Source: an uncultured Myxococcales bacterium (GTDB lineage: Bacteria > Myxococcota_A > Polyangia > Polyangiales > Houyiibacteriaceae). Taken from it: a DNA stretch of 37,761 nucleotides. This document shows, piece by piece, positions 17,745 through 27,759 of this stretch. Where the stretch lies: the NCBI GenBank assembly GCA_937893795.1, contig CALCTH010000380.1:1-37761 (forward strand). Reading direction: 5' to 3'. The stretch's first letter is position 1. Every line of letters starts with the position of its first letter. A program made the position numbers and the translations under genes. Below the pieces are notes generated by a model. The model ran no database searches and had not been told where the DNA came from. It saw only the letters and a program-made list of their open reading frames with translations.

Positions 17745-19498
17745 GACGGCACCTCCACCTTCAGCCAGTCCTTCGGACCGATCAGCGTCGGCCGCTGCGG
17801 ATAGCCCATGCGCGAGACGCGCGTCGCCACCGACCGAGCCACCGCCTCGTAGCTTTTGGCCCGGCCCTGACGGAGCGTCCTCGCGAGGCTCCACGTGAAC
17901 GCCCCGTAGGTCTGCGCGCCCACGCGGTGCTCGTAGGCGAGCTCCCGTTCGCGGCAGGCGTAGAAGAGCAGCGGCATGTAGGGGCCGTAGTGATTCCGGC
18001 GCTCGCGAAGCACGTCGTAGGTGTCCTTCGGGAGCTGGCGCACGTGGCGCGCGAGGCCCACGCGCCGCGTGGAGGGCGGCGCGCTCACCTTCGGTACGTA
18101 GACCTCGGCCTGCGCCGGGAGCCGCGGCTCCCAGCGGCCCCTGTCGTCCCACTGGAGCATGCGGTGCCGGATGTCGTCCGGCGCCTCGAGCCCCCGCGCG
18201 CGCACGGCGCCGTTGCGGGTCATGCCACCGGAATGACAGCAGTCGAAGATGGCCAGGAACTGCGCGTCGTAGGGGAGCTGCGCGTAGAGCCGGTAGAAGT
18301 CCGAGTCGACGACGGCGCGCTCGAGGGTCCAGTCGAAGTCGAAGGGCACGAGGCACTCGTCGACGCGGTCGATGGTCTCGAAGGTCCCGTAGCCGGGAAG
18401 CTGAGCGCCGTGTCCGCTGAAGTAGAGGATGCGCTGGTCACCCGGCTGCACGCCGTGAAGCAGCCACTCGATGCGTTCCCAGATGTTGGCGGCGGTGGCG
18501 CGACCGTCGAGGAGCACGCGCATGTTCTCCGGCTCGAAGCCCCGCTCCTGGAGCGCCTCGCTCATCAGGAAGACGTCGTTCTTGCAGCCGGCGAGTCGCA
18601 TCGCGTCGTCCGGATACTCGTTGATGCCCACCAGCAGCGCGCGGCGCTTCGGCACGACCCGGCGGGCGATCCCCGCGACCTTCACCTCACGGGACGCGGG
18701 AGCGCTGAGATCGCCAGCCACGACCTGGCGGCGGGCGTTCGCCTGGGGCCCGATGAGCAGGGGCCAGACGTCGTCGCTCGCCTTCGCGTGCCGAAAGTAG
18801 GACTCGGCGCGATGGTCGGCGCCGGCGCCGCGCGCGTCGAAGGGCGTGACCACCTGCACGAAGTTGGGCGCGGCCGGCAGACGCACCGGCGCCGTGAAGA
18901 CGCCATCGTGCGGGTTGTACTGGTGGAGCCAGAGGCGCGCCTGGTCGAGGGGCTGGATCCGCCCGCCCATGAACTGGCCCACGACGAAGTGGTTGCCGAT
19001 CTGGGAGCCGACGCTGAGGAACGACCGCTCGCCCACGAGCGAGGGGTCCATCGTGAAGGCGTCGTACGCGATGAGGGAGCCCATGCTGTGACCGATGACG
19101 ACGTCGGGTGTCGTCTCGGCGATGCGCGCGGCCAGCCGGTCCCGCAGCTTCGCCCGGAAGGCGTCGTCCTCGACCCACTTCACGACCATGCCCGCCGACC
19201 AGCGCAGGCTCGTCCTCACGTCGCGGCCAAAGCGGCCCCGCGACCCCAAGGCGCCGCGGAGGCCCCCCGCCACCAGCTTCGCCAGCGCCTCCATGGCGTC
19301 GAGGAAAGAGACGTCGACGTCCTCGAAGAGGTCGTCGTAGTGGACGAAGTCGACGCTCACGTCGTCGGGCGCGTGGCCCGCGCCGGCCACGCCTTCGCCG
19401 ATTGCGTCCCTCCAAAGCCCTTCCCAAGGCCCGCCTGGCTCGTGGCGGTTGATTCCGTGAATCGCCAAGATGCGCGTCGATGTCATCGCCCCCTCCAC
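17741..19498 (-). CDS. Alpha/beta-hydrolase (lipase-like) - caspase-family (peptidase C14, metacaspase-like) fusion
   Basis: N-terminus ILAIHGINRHEPGG...DVVIGHSMGSLIAYDAF (GHSMG nucleophile elbow); C-terminus RRALLVGINEYPD...LRVLLDGRATAANIWERIEWLL...ILYFSGHGAQ (His) ...FLAIFDCCHSGGM (Cys); alternative start at 19486. Confidence 0.9.
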   Translation of the reverse strand: MEGAMTSTRILAIHGINRHEPGGPWEGLWRDAIGEGVAGAGHAPDDVSVDFVHYDDLFEDVDVSFLDAMEALAKLVAGGLRGALGSRGRFGRDVRTSLRWSAGMVVKWVEDDAFRAKLRDRLAARIAETTPDVVIGHSMGSLIAYDAFTMDPSLVGERSFLSVGSQIGNHFVVGQFMGGRIQPLDQARLWLHQYNPHDGVFTAPVRLPAAPNFVQVVTPFDARGAGADHRAESYFRHAKASDDVWPLLIGPQANARRQVVAGDLSAPASREVKVAGIARRVVPKRRALLVGINEYPDDAMRLAGCKNDVFLMSEALQERGFEPENMRVLLDGRATAANIWERIEWLLHGVQPGDQRILYFSGHGAQLPGYGTFETIDRVDECLVPFDFDWTLERAVVDSDFYRLYAQLPYDAQFLAIFDCCHSGGMTRNGAVRARGLEAPDDIRHRMLQWDDRGRWEPRLPAQAEVYVPKVSAPPSTRRVGLARHVRQLPKDTYDVLRERRNHYGPYMPLLFYACRERELAYEHRVGAQTYGAFTWSLARTLRQGRAKSYEAVARSVATRVSRMGYPQRPTLIGPKDWLKVEVPS

Positions 19499-19559
19499 GC
19501 AGAGCCTTCCACGCGCGGCCCGCGGGGCCGCTTACGCACGATTTCGGCAGGAGCGAACG

Positions 19560-20171
19560 ATGAGGCTGCGCGACGTTCTGGTGTCTCAGCTGGCCAAGCC
19601 CCACGGCGTCTTGACCGGGCCGATCTCGCGGCTCCTGAACCGCGGTAACCGGCTGATCACCGCGCACACCCTCGGCGCGCTCGAGCTCACCGACGAGAGT
19701 GCCGTCCTGGAGGTCGGCTTCGGGGGCGGCGTCGGCCTCGAGATGGTGATGGAGCACGTGCCCGAGGCCCGGCTCGTCGGCATCGACCTCAGCGACGACG
19801 TCGTACGCCGGGCCCGGAAGCGCTTCCCGACGCTGGATCTTCGCCAGGCCTCGGCCGACGCGCTGCCCTTCGAGGCGGAGTTCGACGCGGTCTTCGCCGT
19901 GAACGTCGCCTATTTCTGGGAGAGCCTCCCGGACGTGCTCGCAGAGCTGCTGCGGGTGCTGCGGCCGGGAGGGCGCCTCGCCCTCGGCGTGCGCCCCGCC
20001 GCCACCTGCGCACGCCTGCACTTCGCCGACGCGGGCCATCGCGAGTGGGACCCCGCGCAGTACGGCGACGCGGCGCGCGCGGCAGGCTTCGTCGACGTGC
20101 GCGTAACCCGCATGCCCGACCCGGGAGGCGGCGCCTACGTGGTCCTCGGCCATCGCGCGCCCGCGCCGTGA
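19560..20171 (+). CDS. Class I SAM-dependent methyltransferase
   Basis: 203 aa from ATG 19560; VLEVGFGGGVGLEMV motif I, GIDLSDDVVRRARKRF, LRQASADALPFEAEFDAVFAVN, LLRVLRPGGRLALG. Confidence 0.88.
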   Translation: MRLRDVLVSQLAKPHGVLTGPISRLLNRGNRLITAHTLGALELTDESAVLEVGFGGGVGLEMVMEHVPEARLVGIDLSDDVVRRARKRFPTLDLRQASADALPFEAEFDAVFAVNVAYFWESLPDVLAELLRVLRPGGRLALGVRPAATCARLHFADAGHREWDPAQYGDAARAAGFVDVRVTRMPDPGGGAYVVLGHRAPAP

Positions 20172-20189
20172 AGCGCGCGTCGCGACGGG

Positions 20190-20864
20190 TCACTCGTAGT
20201 TGATGACGAGCAGGGTCTTCACGAGGTCGACGCCGTGCGCCCGCCCGGCGGAACCGAGCCGCTCGAGTTGCGCTTCCACGCGGGATGCGCGCACGTGGCG
20301 CGCCAGACCCCTGCCGTAGCCCGGGAAGACTGCCTGGAACCAGGGGTAGACCAGCGCCTCGGGCATGGCCGCGAGCTCGACCTCGACGCGCGCCGAGTCG
20401 CGATGCCGGACCGTGGCGTCGATGAAGTCGAAGTAGAGCGCGAAGCCCCGGGCCATGCGGATTGCCGCGCCCGCGGGCGTCACGAGCTTGGCGAGGAAGC
20501 GGTAGACGCCGCTCACGTCGGCTTCCGCCTGCGCCGCGGAGCGGACGTGCACGAACTCGGGGAAGCTCGTCCCCGTGAGGCGTCCGCAGACGAGGCCCGC
20601 CTCGACGAGCGGTACCAGGTCGTAGGAGCTGCTGACGAGGAAGGCGTCCTCCTCGAAGAAGGCTCGCGTTTCCGGACGAAGCTCCGCCGCCTGCGCGTCG
20701 AGGCCTCCCGGCACGTGCTCCGCCACGTAGCGCTGATGCGCCAGGAAGGTGCCGCCCTTCGCGCGAAAGGGGCTCTCGCCCGGGGGGAAGGGCCACGCCG
20801 CGAGCTGCTCGGCGATCGCCTCGTCCACGCTCCCCGCGTCCGGCAGTGGGGTGGCCGCATTCAT
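20190..20864 (-). CDS. Hypothetical protein
   Basis: 224-aa ORF, convergent with the methyltransferase; no recognised motif. Confidence 0.65.
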   Translation of the reverse strand: MNAATPLPDAGSVDEAIAEQLAAWPFPPGESPFRAKGGTFLAHQRYVAEHVPGGLDAQAAELRPETRAFFEEDAFLVSSSYDLVPLVEAGLVCGRLTGTSFPEFVHVRSAAQAEADVSGVYRFLAKLVTPAGAAIRMARGFALYFDFIDATVRHRDSARVEVELAAMPEALVYPWFQAVFPGYGRGLARHVRASRVEAQLERLGSAGRAHGVDLVKTLLVINYE

Positions 20865-20933
20865 GCACGACGCATGAACGGCAGTTCTCTCGTCGGCTGT
20901 TGCCCGGGGCGCGCGAAAACGCCTTCGCCCGGG

Positions 20934-22913
20934 TCAGCGTCCCGTGGCCGACGTGCGCGGCGGCCGCGAAACGGGCAGACCGCCCGCCGCCAGCCGCTCG
21001 CAATAGACCTCGCGGATCACGCGCTGGAGCGCCTTCCGGTCGAGGGGTTTCGTCAGCACCTCGTTCATCCCGGACTCCAGGCACGCGCGGCGCTCGGCGT
21101 CCACGGCGCTCGCCGTGAGCGCCAGGATCGGTCCCGCGTGGCCCTGGGCCCGGAGCTGTCGCGTGGCCTCGAGACCGTCCATCACCGGCATGTGCACGTC
21201 CATGAAGACGAGGTCCGGCGTCTCGTCGGCGACGGCGGCGGCCACGAGGCTTCCGTCGTCCACGAAGCGCGTGCGCACCTGCGGGAAGAGAGCCGCCAGT
21301 GTCTTTTCCACCACCAGCTGGTTCACACGGTTGTCCTCGGCCACCAGCACGGAGAGCGCGATGCCGGTGTCGTCGGGAGGCACGACCGTCGCCAGAATCG
21401 ACGGCCGGACCTCCTCCTCCGCCTGCGGCAAGGGCAGCGAGATCCGGAAGGTCGTGCCCAGCCCGGGCGTGCTCTCGACCTCGACCCCACCCTCCATGGC
21501 CTCGACCAGCTGGTCGACGATGGCCAGGCCCAGCCCGGTACCGCCGAAGCGGCGCGTGGTTCCCGCGTCCGCCTGCCGAAAGGGCTCGAAGATGTGCTCT
21601 AGCTGGGCGTCTCCCATCCCGATGCCGGAGTCCTCCACCTCGAAGACCACGCCTCCCTCGGGCCCGACGAGCACGCGCAGCGTCACCTGGCCCTCCCTCG
21701 TGAACTTCACCGCGTTGGAGACCAGGTTCGAGAGCACCTGCCGCAGGCGCGTCGGGTCGGCCACGTAGGCCGGGGCCAGGTCTCGGGAGACCTCTCTCCG
21801 GAGCGTGACCGTCGCTTGGCCGCGATGAAGCGCGAGCACCTCGTCGGCCAGCGCCGCCAAAGCCACGGGGCGCAGCTCCAGCTCGAGCTCGCCGGCCTCG
21901 TACTTCGAGAAGTCGAGGAGATCGTTCAGGAGCTGGCGAAGCTGGCGTCCGGAGGATCGAACGACCTTCAGCGTCTTGCGGTGCTCGGCCGCGAGCTGCC
22001 GGTCGTCGAGCACGGCGTCGACGAGGCCCAGCACGCCGTTCATCGGCGTACGGAGCTCGTGGCTGATCGAGGCCAGGAAGGTCTGCCGGGCGGCGAGCGC
22101 GTCTTCGGCGGCCTTGGTAGCGGCGACGAGCGCGTTCTCCCGCTCCACACGCTCGCGGAGGTCGTTCCACACCACCAGGTGCGCGGGACCGCTCGGGAGC
22201 TGCACCCGGCGGAGAAAGACCTCCATGGGGAGCTCGTCACCCGCGGCCGTCTGGTGCATCCAGAAGAACCGGTGTCCGCCGCGCTCCTCGGAGATGCGGT
22301 CCATTTCCTCGGATTTCTCACGGGAGAGGCGACCGTCCGGCTGCCGCTCCGGCGAGAACTCCGCGGGGTGGCGGTCCAAGAGCGCGACCTTGTCGCGTAG
22401 CCCGAGGATCTGCACCGCGGCGTCGTTGCACTCGCGGATACCGCGGTCGTCGAAGATGAGGTGCGGTGCCGTCGACGCCTCGAAGAGGATGTGGAAGTGC
22501 TGGCCCCACTGCGACGCCTCCGTGACGTCGGCGAGCACGGTCACCTCGAAGGGCCCGCGCCGAGCCGGCGCGAAGACGAGGGAGCGTTGCTCGCCGTCCG
22601 AGAGCCGGATGGGCACGATGGGAGTCACGGGCCAGTGCTTCGCACGGTCGCGCTCGTAGAAGGCGAGCTGCTCGTCGTAGCGCGCGTCGCCGTGCACCGC
22701 GCGGAGGAGCTCCGGCATGGTCCAGGATCCGCGATGGGGAACCCCGAGGAGCTCGCGTGCCTTGGCGTTCACCCATACGCGGCGGCCCACGGCCACGAGA
22801 AGGCCGAGACCCAGCGGGTCGATCAATCGCCGAACGCCGGGCCCCAGCACGCGAGACGCGACGCGCAGCAGGGGGGCGTCGCGAGGGTCCCTTTCTCGTG
22901 GACGCCGTGGCAC
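20934..22913 (-). CDS. Hybrid sensor histidine kinase / response regulator (PAS-HisKA-HATPase-REC), soluble
   Basis: FLASISHELRTPMNGVLG H-box; VLSNLVSNAVKFTREG N-box; EDSGIGMG, FGGTGLGLAI G-boxes; REC: VLVAEDNRVNQLVV...DLVFMDVHMPVMDG...LTASA...TKPLD. Open frame extends to 23240 but overlaps the next gene; GTG near 22913 is a provisional start. Confidence 0.85.
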   Translation of the reverse strand: MPRRPRERDPRDAPLLRVASRVLGPGVRRLIDPLGLGLLVAVGRRVWVNAKARELLGVPHRGSWTMPELLRAVHGDARYDEQLAFYERDRAKHWPVTPIVPIRLSDGEQRSLVFAPARRGPFEVTVLADVTEASQWGQHFHILFEASTAPHLIFDDRGIRECNDAAVQILGLRDKVALLDRHPAEFSPERQPDGRLSREKSEEMDRISEERGGHRFFWMHQTAAGDELPMEVFLRRVQLPSGPAHLVVWNDLRERVERENALVAATKAAEDALAARQTFLASISHELRTPMNGVLGLVDAVLDDRQLAAEHRKTLKVVRSSGRQLRQLLNDLLDFSKYEAGELELELRPVALAALADEVLALHRGQATVTLRREVSRDLAPAYVADPTRLRQVLSNLVSNAVKFTREGQVTLRVLVGPEGGVVFEVEDSGIGMGDAQLEHIFEPFRQADAGTTRRFGGTGLGLAIVDQLVEAMEGGVEVESTPGLGTTFRISLPLPQAEEEVRPSILATVVPPDDTGIALSVLVAEDNRVNQLVVEKTLAALFPQVRTRFVDDGSLVAAAVADETPDLVFMDVHMPVMDGLEATRQLRAQGHAGPILALTASAVDAERRACLESGMNEVLTKPLDRKALQRVIREVYCERLAAGGLPVSRPPRTSATGR

Positions 22914-22980
22914 CTCGAAGGACCGTACGGCGCCTTTCCCGAGGACTTCAGGCCGAGACGCGTCGCCTCGCGCTCCGGGC

Positions 22981-25325
22981 TCAGAGCGCGAAGTCGTAGA
23001 GCGCCTGGTCGTCCTGGTAGCTCGACGCCACGACGCGCCCCCCTTCCATGGCGACGTAGAGGCCGAGCCCCAGTCCGGCAAAGCGACGTCGCGGCCGGAA
23101 GGTGTCTTCGAGCGCGTAGCTGTCGCCGGGCTGCCGTTCGTAGACGCGAATCTCGCCCACGCCCGCGAGGCCGTCGACCTCGGCTCCCGTGACGCCCACC
23201 GCGAGCCGGTCAGCGTCCATGGCCATGCCGGGGCCCACATCCGGGACGACGTCGCTCCACACCTCCACGAAGACGCCCGCCGAGCGCCGATGAACGGCGA
23301 CCCGGTCGGTCTGCGGCGCGTAGGTCGCGAGGTAGTCCCCGGAGAGCGCGACCGCGCTACCGAAGTGGTCGAGCACGCTCGGCGTGGGGTCTTCGATGAT
23401 CTGCGTTTGGACGAAGTCCGCCGTCGCGCTCGCGCGCTCGTAGACGAAGACCCGTCCGTTGCGGAGCGTCGAGGGATTCCCGCTCGAGGGCTCCTCCGCG
23501 ACCACGAGCGTGTTGCCGTCGAGGCGCACGAGCTGGCCGAAGTTCATGTCGAACTGCGTCGGCTGCAGATCCGACATGAAGAGCTGCGACTGGGTCCAGG
23601 TGCCGCCGCTCCGTTCGTAGACGAAGACGCGCCCGTCGCCGCCGTTCCAACGCTGCGCCGCGAGGACGAGCGTCTCCCCTTCGATGGCGCTCTTGAAGGC
23701 GGTCCCATTCTCGCTCGGCGATGCGAAACCCATGAGGTCGGGCTCCAGCACCTGCTCGAGCGCCCATGCGCCGCCCGGGTCCTGCACGTAGACGTGCGCC
23801 AATCCATAGGGAGCCATGGACGAACGCGAGGTCACCACCGCGCGTGTCCCGTCGGTCGATGCTCCCGTCACCGTGCGGCTCGCGGGGCCGGGGATCGCCT
23901 GCTCGAGGGACCAGCCGCCCGGGTCCCGCCGGTAAACGTCCGTCGCAGCACCGTGGGACGCGACGAGCCGACCATCCGCGAGCCCGAAACGGCGACCGAA
24001 GGTGAAGACGTCCTCGCTCGTCGAGGCCGTGAGCGAGTGGACCGGCGCGAACTCGCCCAGGGCGTCGTCCGCGAAAGCGTGCACGGCGCCGGTGCTCGTC
24101 ACGTCGGGGCCGGTGGCCTCGTTCGCGGCGCCGACCAGGGCATGGCCCGGTGTCAGCGCGACGTCGCCGCCGAACCCTGCGCTCGCGTCCGCATCGTCGC
24201 CGTGTCGCGCGAGCCGGCTCGTCTCGCTCCAGCTGCCGGCGAAGTCGTAGACGTAGGCCGCGCCCGCATTCGGCGCGTCGCCGTCGGCGCCCGGCGCGCC
24301 CACGAGGATGCGCGTCCCCGCCAGGGCCACCTCGCTCCCGAAGTAGTCGTCGTGAATCCGTCGGACGCCACCAGCTTCGCCACCTCGGCGAAGGACCCCG
24401 CGGCCGGGGCGTCGAAGACGTAGACCGCGCCGGCGTCGTTCGCGCCGACGAGGTCCGCGTGCCCCGCCCCGATGACGAGGCGCCTCGCGCCCCCGGGGAG
24501 CTCTTCGAGCGCGAGGCCCGCGCCGAAGATGTCACCCGTCGCGGCGTCGCCCGCGGTCAGCGTCTGGTCGAGCGCAAGCGCCCCTCCGGCGTCGGGCTCG
24601 AAGATGAACACGCTGCCCGCGTCGGCGTTCTGCGCCAGGTCGCGGCGAAGCGCGGCCACGGCCACGGTGTCGCCGTCGATGGCGACCTCGCTCCCGAACT
24701 TGTCCGAGGCAGCGGGCGCCGGCGCCGTGAGCTCGTCGGTCTGGAACCAGGTACCTGCCGACGAGCGCTCGAAGACGAAGGCGGCGCCGGCATCCGTCGC
24801 CCCGGAGTGGTCCCGGTCGACAGCGCCCATCACGAGCCGCTCGGCGTCGGCGTCGATCGCCACGGAGCCCCCGAAGGCCTCCCAAGGCTGGCGCGGATAG
24901 GGCGCGCGCAGCGTGGCGGCGAGCTCCCAGCCCACCGCGGCATCGCGCTCGTAGACGTAGACGCTGCCGGAGCGAAGGGCGCCGGGCTGATGGTCGCGGG
25001 GCGCGCCGATGGCCAGGAAGGTGCCGGAGATCGCGACGGCGCTCCCGAACTCTTCGTCGGCGGGCGAGGGCGAGGTGATGCGCTGGTCGAGGGACCAGAC
25101 GTCGCCGCGGCGCACGTAGGTATAGACGGCTCCTTCGCGGGAACCCTCCTGATAGGCGCCCACGGCGGCCCGGAGCCCGCTGACCGACACGCTTCGGCCA
25201 AAGCGGGCGTAGTCGTCGAGACTGCTCGCCTCGAGGCGCTGCGTCTCTCCGGCGCACGCCGCGAGCAAGGCGCACGTCGCCATGACCGCGCGCCTGCCGG
25301 CGCGGCGGGTGTGGATCCCTCCCAT
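22981..25325 (-). pseudogene. Beta-propeller lipoprotein gene split by an apparent single-nt frameshift near 24355 (ORFs 24153-25325 and 22981-24330)
   Basis: N-terminal ORF: MATCALLAACAGE lipobox and repeats FGSAVAISGTFLAIGAPRD / FGSEVAIDGDTVAVAA; sense ends at KLVASDGF|TTTTSGARW. The other frame resumes mid-repeat DDYFGSEVALAGTRILVGAPGADGD and continues the same family to 22981. Could be a true pseudogene, an assembly indel or recoding. Confidence 0.75.
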
Positions 25326-25540
25326 GTTCCCTCCCTGGATCGCCCAGCTCCCCGCTGGACGGGCCCTGTGTACCAGGGTTGGAATTTTCCGTCAAGAATA
25401 GAATACGAACGAGCATGCCGGCCGGCTCGGCTCGGTCGAGCGAGGCGGTCGCCTCACCCCGTTGTCATGCAGACCCAAGGAGAGGCACGGTCCGGGGGTT
25501 CGCGCTCGGGGCCTGCGGGCTCCGAGGAAGAGAGGGACGG

Positions 25541-25864
25541 ATGAAGATGAACCGGTGGATGACTCGTTGCGCGATCGCGCTCTTCGCTGCGGTGCTGGTC
25601 GCACCGGGCTGCAGCACGGAGGACGCTGCGTCGCTCTGCACGAACACGTGCGGGACGGCGAACGACGCCGAATGCGACGATGGCGGCCCGGACTCGCTCT
25701 TCAGCATCTGCGCGCTCGGCACCGACTGCAACGACTGCGGCCAGCGCTTCTGCAGCAACACCTGCGTCGACGCCGACGATGGCTTCTGCGACGACGGGGG
25801 TCCCGGTGCCGAGTTCTCCATCTGCGAGTTCGGTACCGACTGCAATGACTGCGGCGTGCGCTGA
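25541..25864 (+). CDS. Small Cys-rich putative lipoprotein with two ~37-aa tandem repeats
   Basis: MKMNRWMTRCAIALFAAVLVAPGCST lipobox; repeats LCTNTCGTANDAECDDGGPDSLFSICALGTDCNDCGQR / FCSNTCVDADDGFCDDGGPGAEFSICEFGTDCNDCGVR. Confidence 0.85.
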   Translation: MKMNRWMTRCAIALFAAVLVAPGCSTEDAASLCTNTCGTANDAECDDGGPDSLFSICALGTDCNDCGQRFCSNTCVDADDGFCDDGGPGAEFSICEFGTDCNDCGVR

Positions 25865-25902
25865 CGGGCTGCGTCCAGCCGTTCCGCAGCGCGCGGTGAG
25901 GC

Positions 25903-26988
25903 TCAGAGCGTCGGGTAGTCCGTGTAGCCCTCGGCGCCGGGCGTGTAGAAGAGGTCCATGCGGACCTCGTTGAGCGGCGCGTCCCGCTGGTAGCGCTGCA
26001 GCAGATCCGGGTTGGCGAGGAAGGGACGAGCGAAGGCGACGAGCTCGCCCTTCTTCGCGGCCAGGTCGGCCTCGGCGCGCGCCGCGTCGTAGCCCCCGCT
26101 CAGGATGATCGCGCCACCGGCGAAGCCGTCGCGAATGCGCTGCTTCACGTCGGCCGGCACCTCCGGCGCGCCCATGGCGCTGTGGTCGACGGTGTGGATG
26201 TAGGCGATGCCGAGCGCGCGGAGACCCGCGGCGAGGGCGCCGTACTGGTCGTCGATGCCCTCGAAGGGAGCGAGGTCGTTGAAGACGCCGTAGGGCGAGA
26301 GGCGAATGCCCACGCGGTCGGCGCCGATGGCGTCGGCCGTGCGCCGGGCGACCTCGAGGGCGAAGCGGTTTCGATTCTCGGCCGAGCCGCCCCATCCGTC
26401 GTCGCGCTGGTTCGTTCTCGGGTTGAGGAACTGGTTGACGAGGTAGCCGTTGGCGCCGTGGATCTCCACGCCGTCGAAGCCCGCGCGGACGGCGTTCTGG
26501 GCCGCGCTCACGAACTCCTCGATGGCGCTCTCGACGTCGTCGCCGCTCATCGCCCGGGGTGTGGGATGCGGCTGCGGTCCTTCCTGGTCCGTGTACATCT
26601 CGCCGGGTGCGACGATGGCCGAAGGCGCAACGATCTCGGCGCCCTCGGGGAGGTTCAGGGCGTGCCCGATGCGCCCCACGTGCATCAGCTGGGCGAAGAT
26701 GGCGGCGCCCTCCTCGTGCACGGCGTCCGTGACGAGGCGCCAGCCCTCGACCTGGGCGTCGCTGAAGAGGCCCGGGATGCGCGGGTAGCCGAGGCCGTTG
26801 GGGCTCGGCGACGTGCCTTCGGTGATGATCAGCCCGGCGCCGGCGCGCTGCCGATAATACGTGGCCATGAGCTCGTTCGGCACCGACCCGAGGGCCCGTG
26901 AGCGCGTCATGGGCGCCACGACGGCGCGGTTCTTCAGGGTGAGGCGGCCCAGGGTCGCGGGCGAGAGGAGGTGCTCGAGCTGGGGCAT
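25903..26988 (-). CDS. Old yellow enzyme family flavin oxidoreductase (alkene / N-ethylmaleimide reductase-like)
   Basis: 361 aa; LLSPATLGRLTLKNRAVVAPMTRSRA...YYRQRAGAGLIITEGT...FAQLMHVGRIGH...GFDGVEIHGANGYLVNQFLNPRTNQRDDGWGGSAENRNRF...FARPFLANPDLL. Confidence 0.95.
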   Translation of the reverse strand: MPQLEHLLSPATLGRLTLKNRAVVAPMTRSRALGSVPNELMATYYRQRAGAGLIITEGTSPSPNGLGYPRIPGLFSDAQVEGWRLVTDAVHEEGAAIFAQLMHVGRIGHALNLPEGAEIVAPSAIVAPGEMYTDQEGPQPHPTPRAMSGDDVESAIEEFVSAAQNAVRAGFDGVEIHGANGYLVNQFLNPRTNQRDDGWGGSAENRNRFALEVARRTADAIGADRVGIRLSPYGVFNDLAPFEGIDDQYGALAAGLRALGIAYIHTVDHSAMGAPEVPADVKQRIRDGFAGGAIILSGGYDAARAEADLAAKKGELVAFARPFLANPDLLQRYQRDAPLNEVRMDLFYTPGAEGYTDYPTL

Positions 26989-27047
26989 GGCGTGTCGTCC
27001 TTTGCCGCTCTGACGCAGCGGCCGCCCCGGCGTGACCTGGGAGTTGC

Positions 27048-27527
27048 TCAGCCCGCGAGACGAGCCCGCACCGCGGCGAGGAGCGCGTCCAGCGTCGGCA
27101 CCTGGGCGATGCCGTAGCGGGCGCACACAACGTCCACGTTGCCCTTGCGCCAGTAGCCCTCGGGACAGCACACGACGACGCCCTCGTGTCGGGCTACGAG
27201 GCCGAGCTCCATCAGGCTGATGGGCGCGCGCGTATTCGGAGCCAGATACATGGCGACGAGCGAGGCGTGCTCGAGGCCCGTGAGCTCCCACTCGACCTGT
27301 CCGCGGAACTGGGGGTCCGCGAGCTCCTGCTTCCAGCTCGAATCCCAATCCGGTCGCCGCGGGTTGAGCACGTCGACGTCGAGGTCGACGAGGCCCTCCG
27401 TCAGCCATCGCTGCCAGTCCGGCGCCTCCCCCATGTCGATGGAGCCTGCGAGGAAGACGCTCGGGGCGTCCCGGGGCGTCCAAGCATGGGGTGGAACGAA
27501 GCTCCGCACGTGTCCATTCTCCGCCAT
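27048..27527 (-). CDS. Nucleoside 2-deoxyribosyltransferase-like protein
   Basis: 159 aa from ATG 27527; PSVFLAGSIDMGEAPDWQ...DVDVLNPRRPDWDSSW...QVEWELTGLEHASLVAMYLAPNTRAPISLMELGLVA. Confidence 0.75.
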   Translation of the reverse strand: MAENGHVRSFVPPHAWTPRDAPSVFLAGSIDMGEAPDWQRWLTEGLVDLDVDVLNPRRPDWDSSWKQELADPQFRGQVEWELTGLEHASLVAMYLAPNTRAPISLMELGLVARHEGVVVCCPEGYWRKGNVDVVCARYGIAQVPTLDALLAAVRARLAG

Positions 27528-27759
27528 GTGAGGCGCGCCGTGAACCAACGATTCGCCCGCGTGACGAAGCCGCGCTTGTCTGGGCCGGCATGCTCCGGAC
27601 AGATTCCGGCGCGTGCCCGACCAGCAGCACCCGGACGGCGGGCGCCTCGAAGTGCCCGCCCCCGAAGCCGACGTGGGTCCCACCGAAACGGTCTCCGGTC
27701 CTCGAGCGGAGCCGCCCGCACGGTGACTCGTCTTTGGAGGAGCGCAGCGAGAGGACGGC

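Noticed and set aside
17745-18356. Upstream extension of ORF 16977-18356
   Set aside because: Overlaps the caspase gene out of frame; ATG 17744 with ATGA overlap is the plausible start
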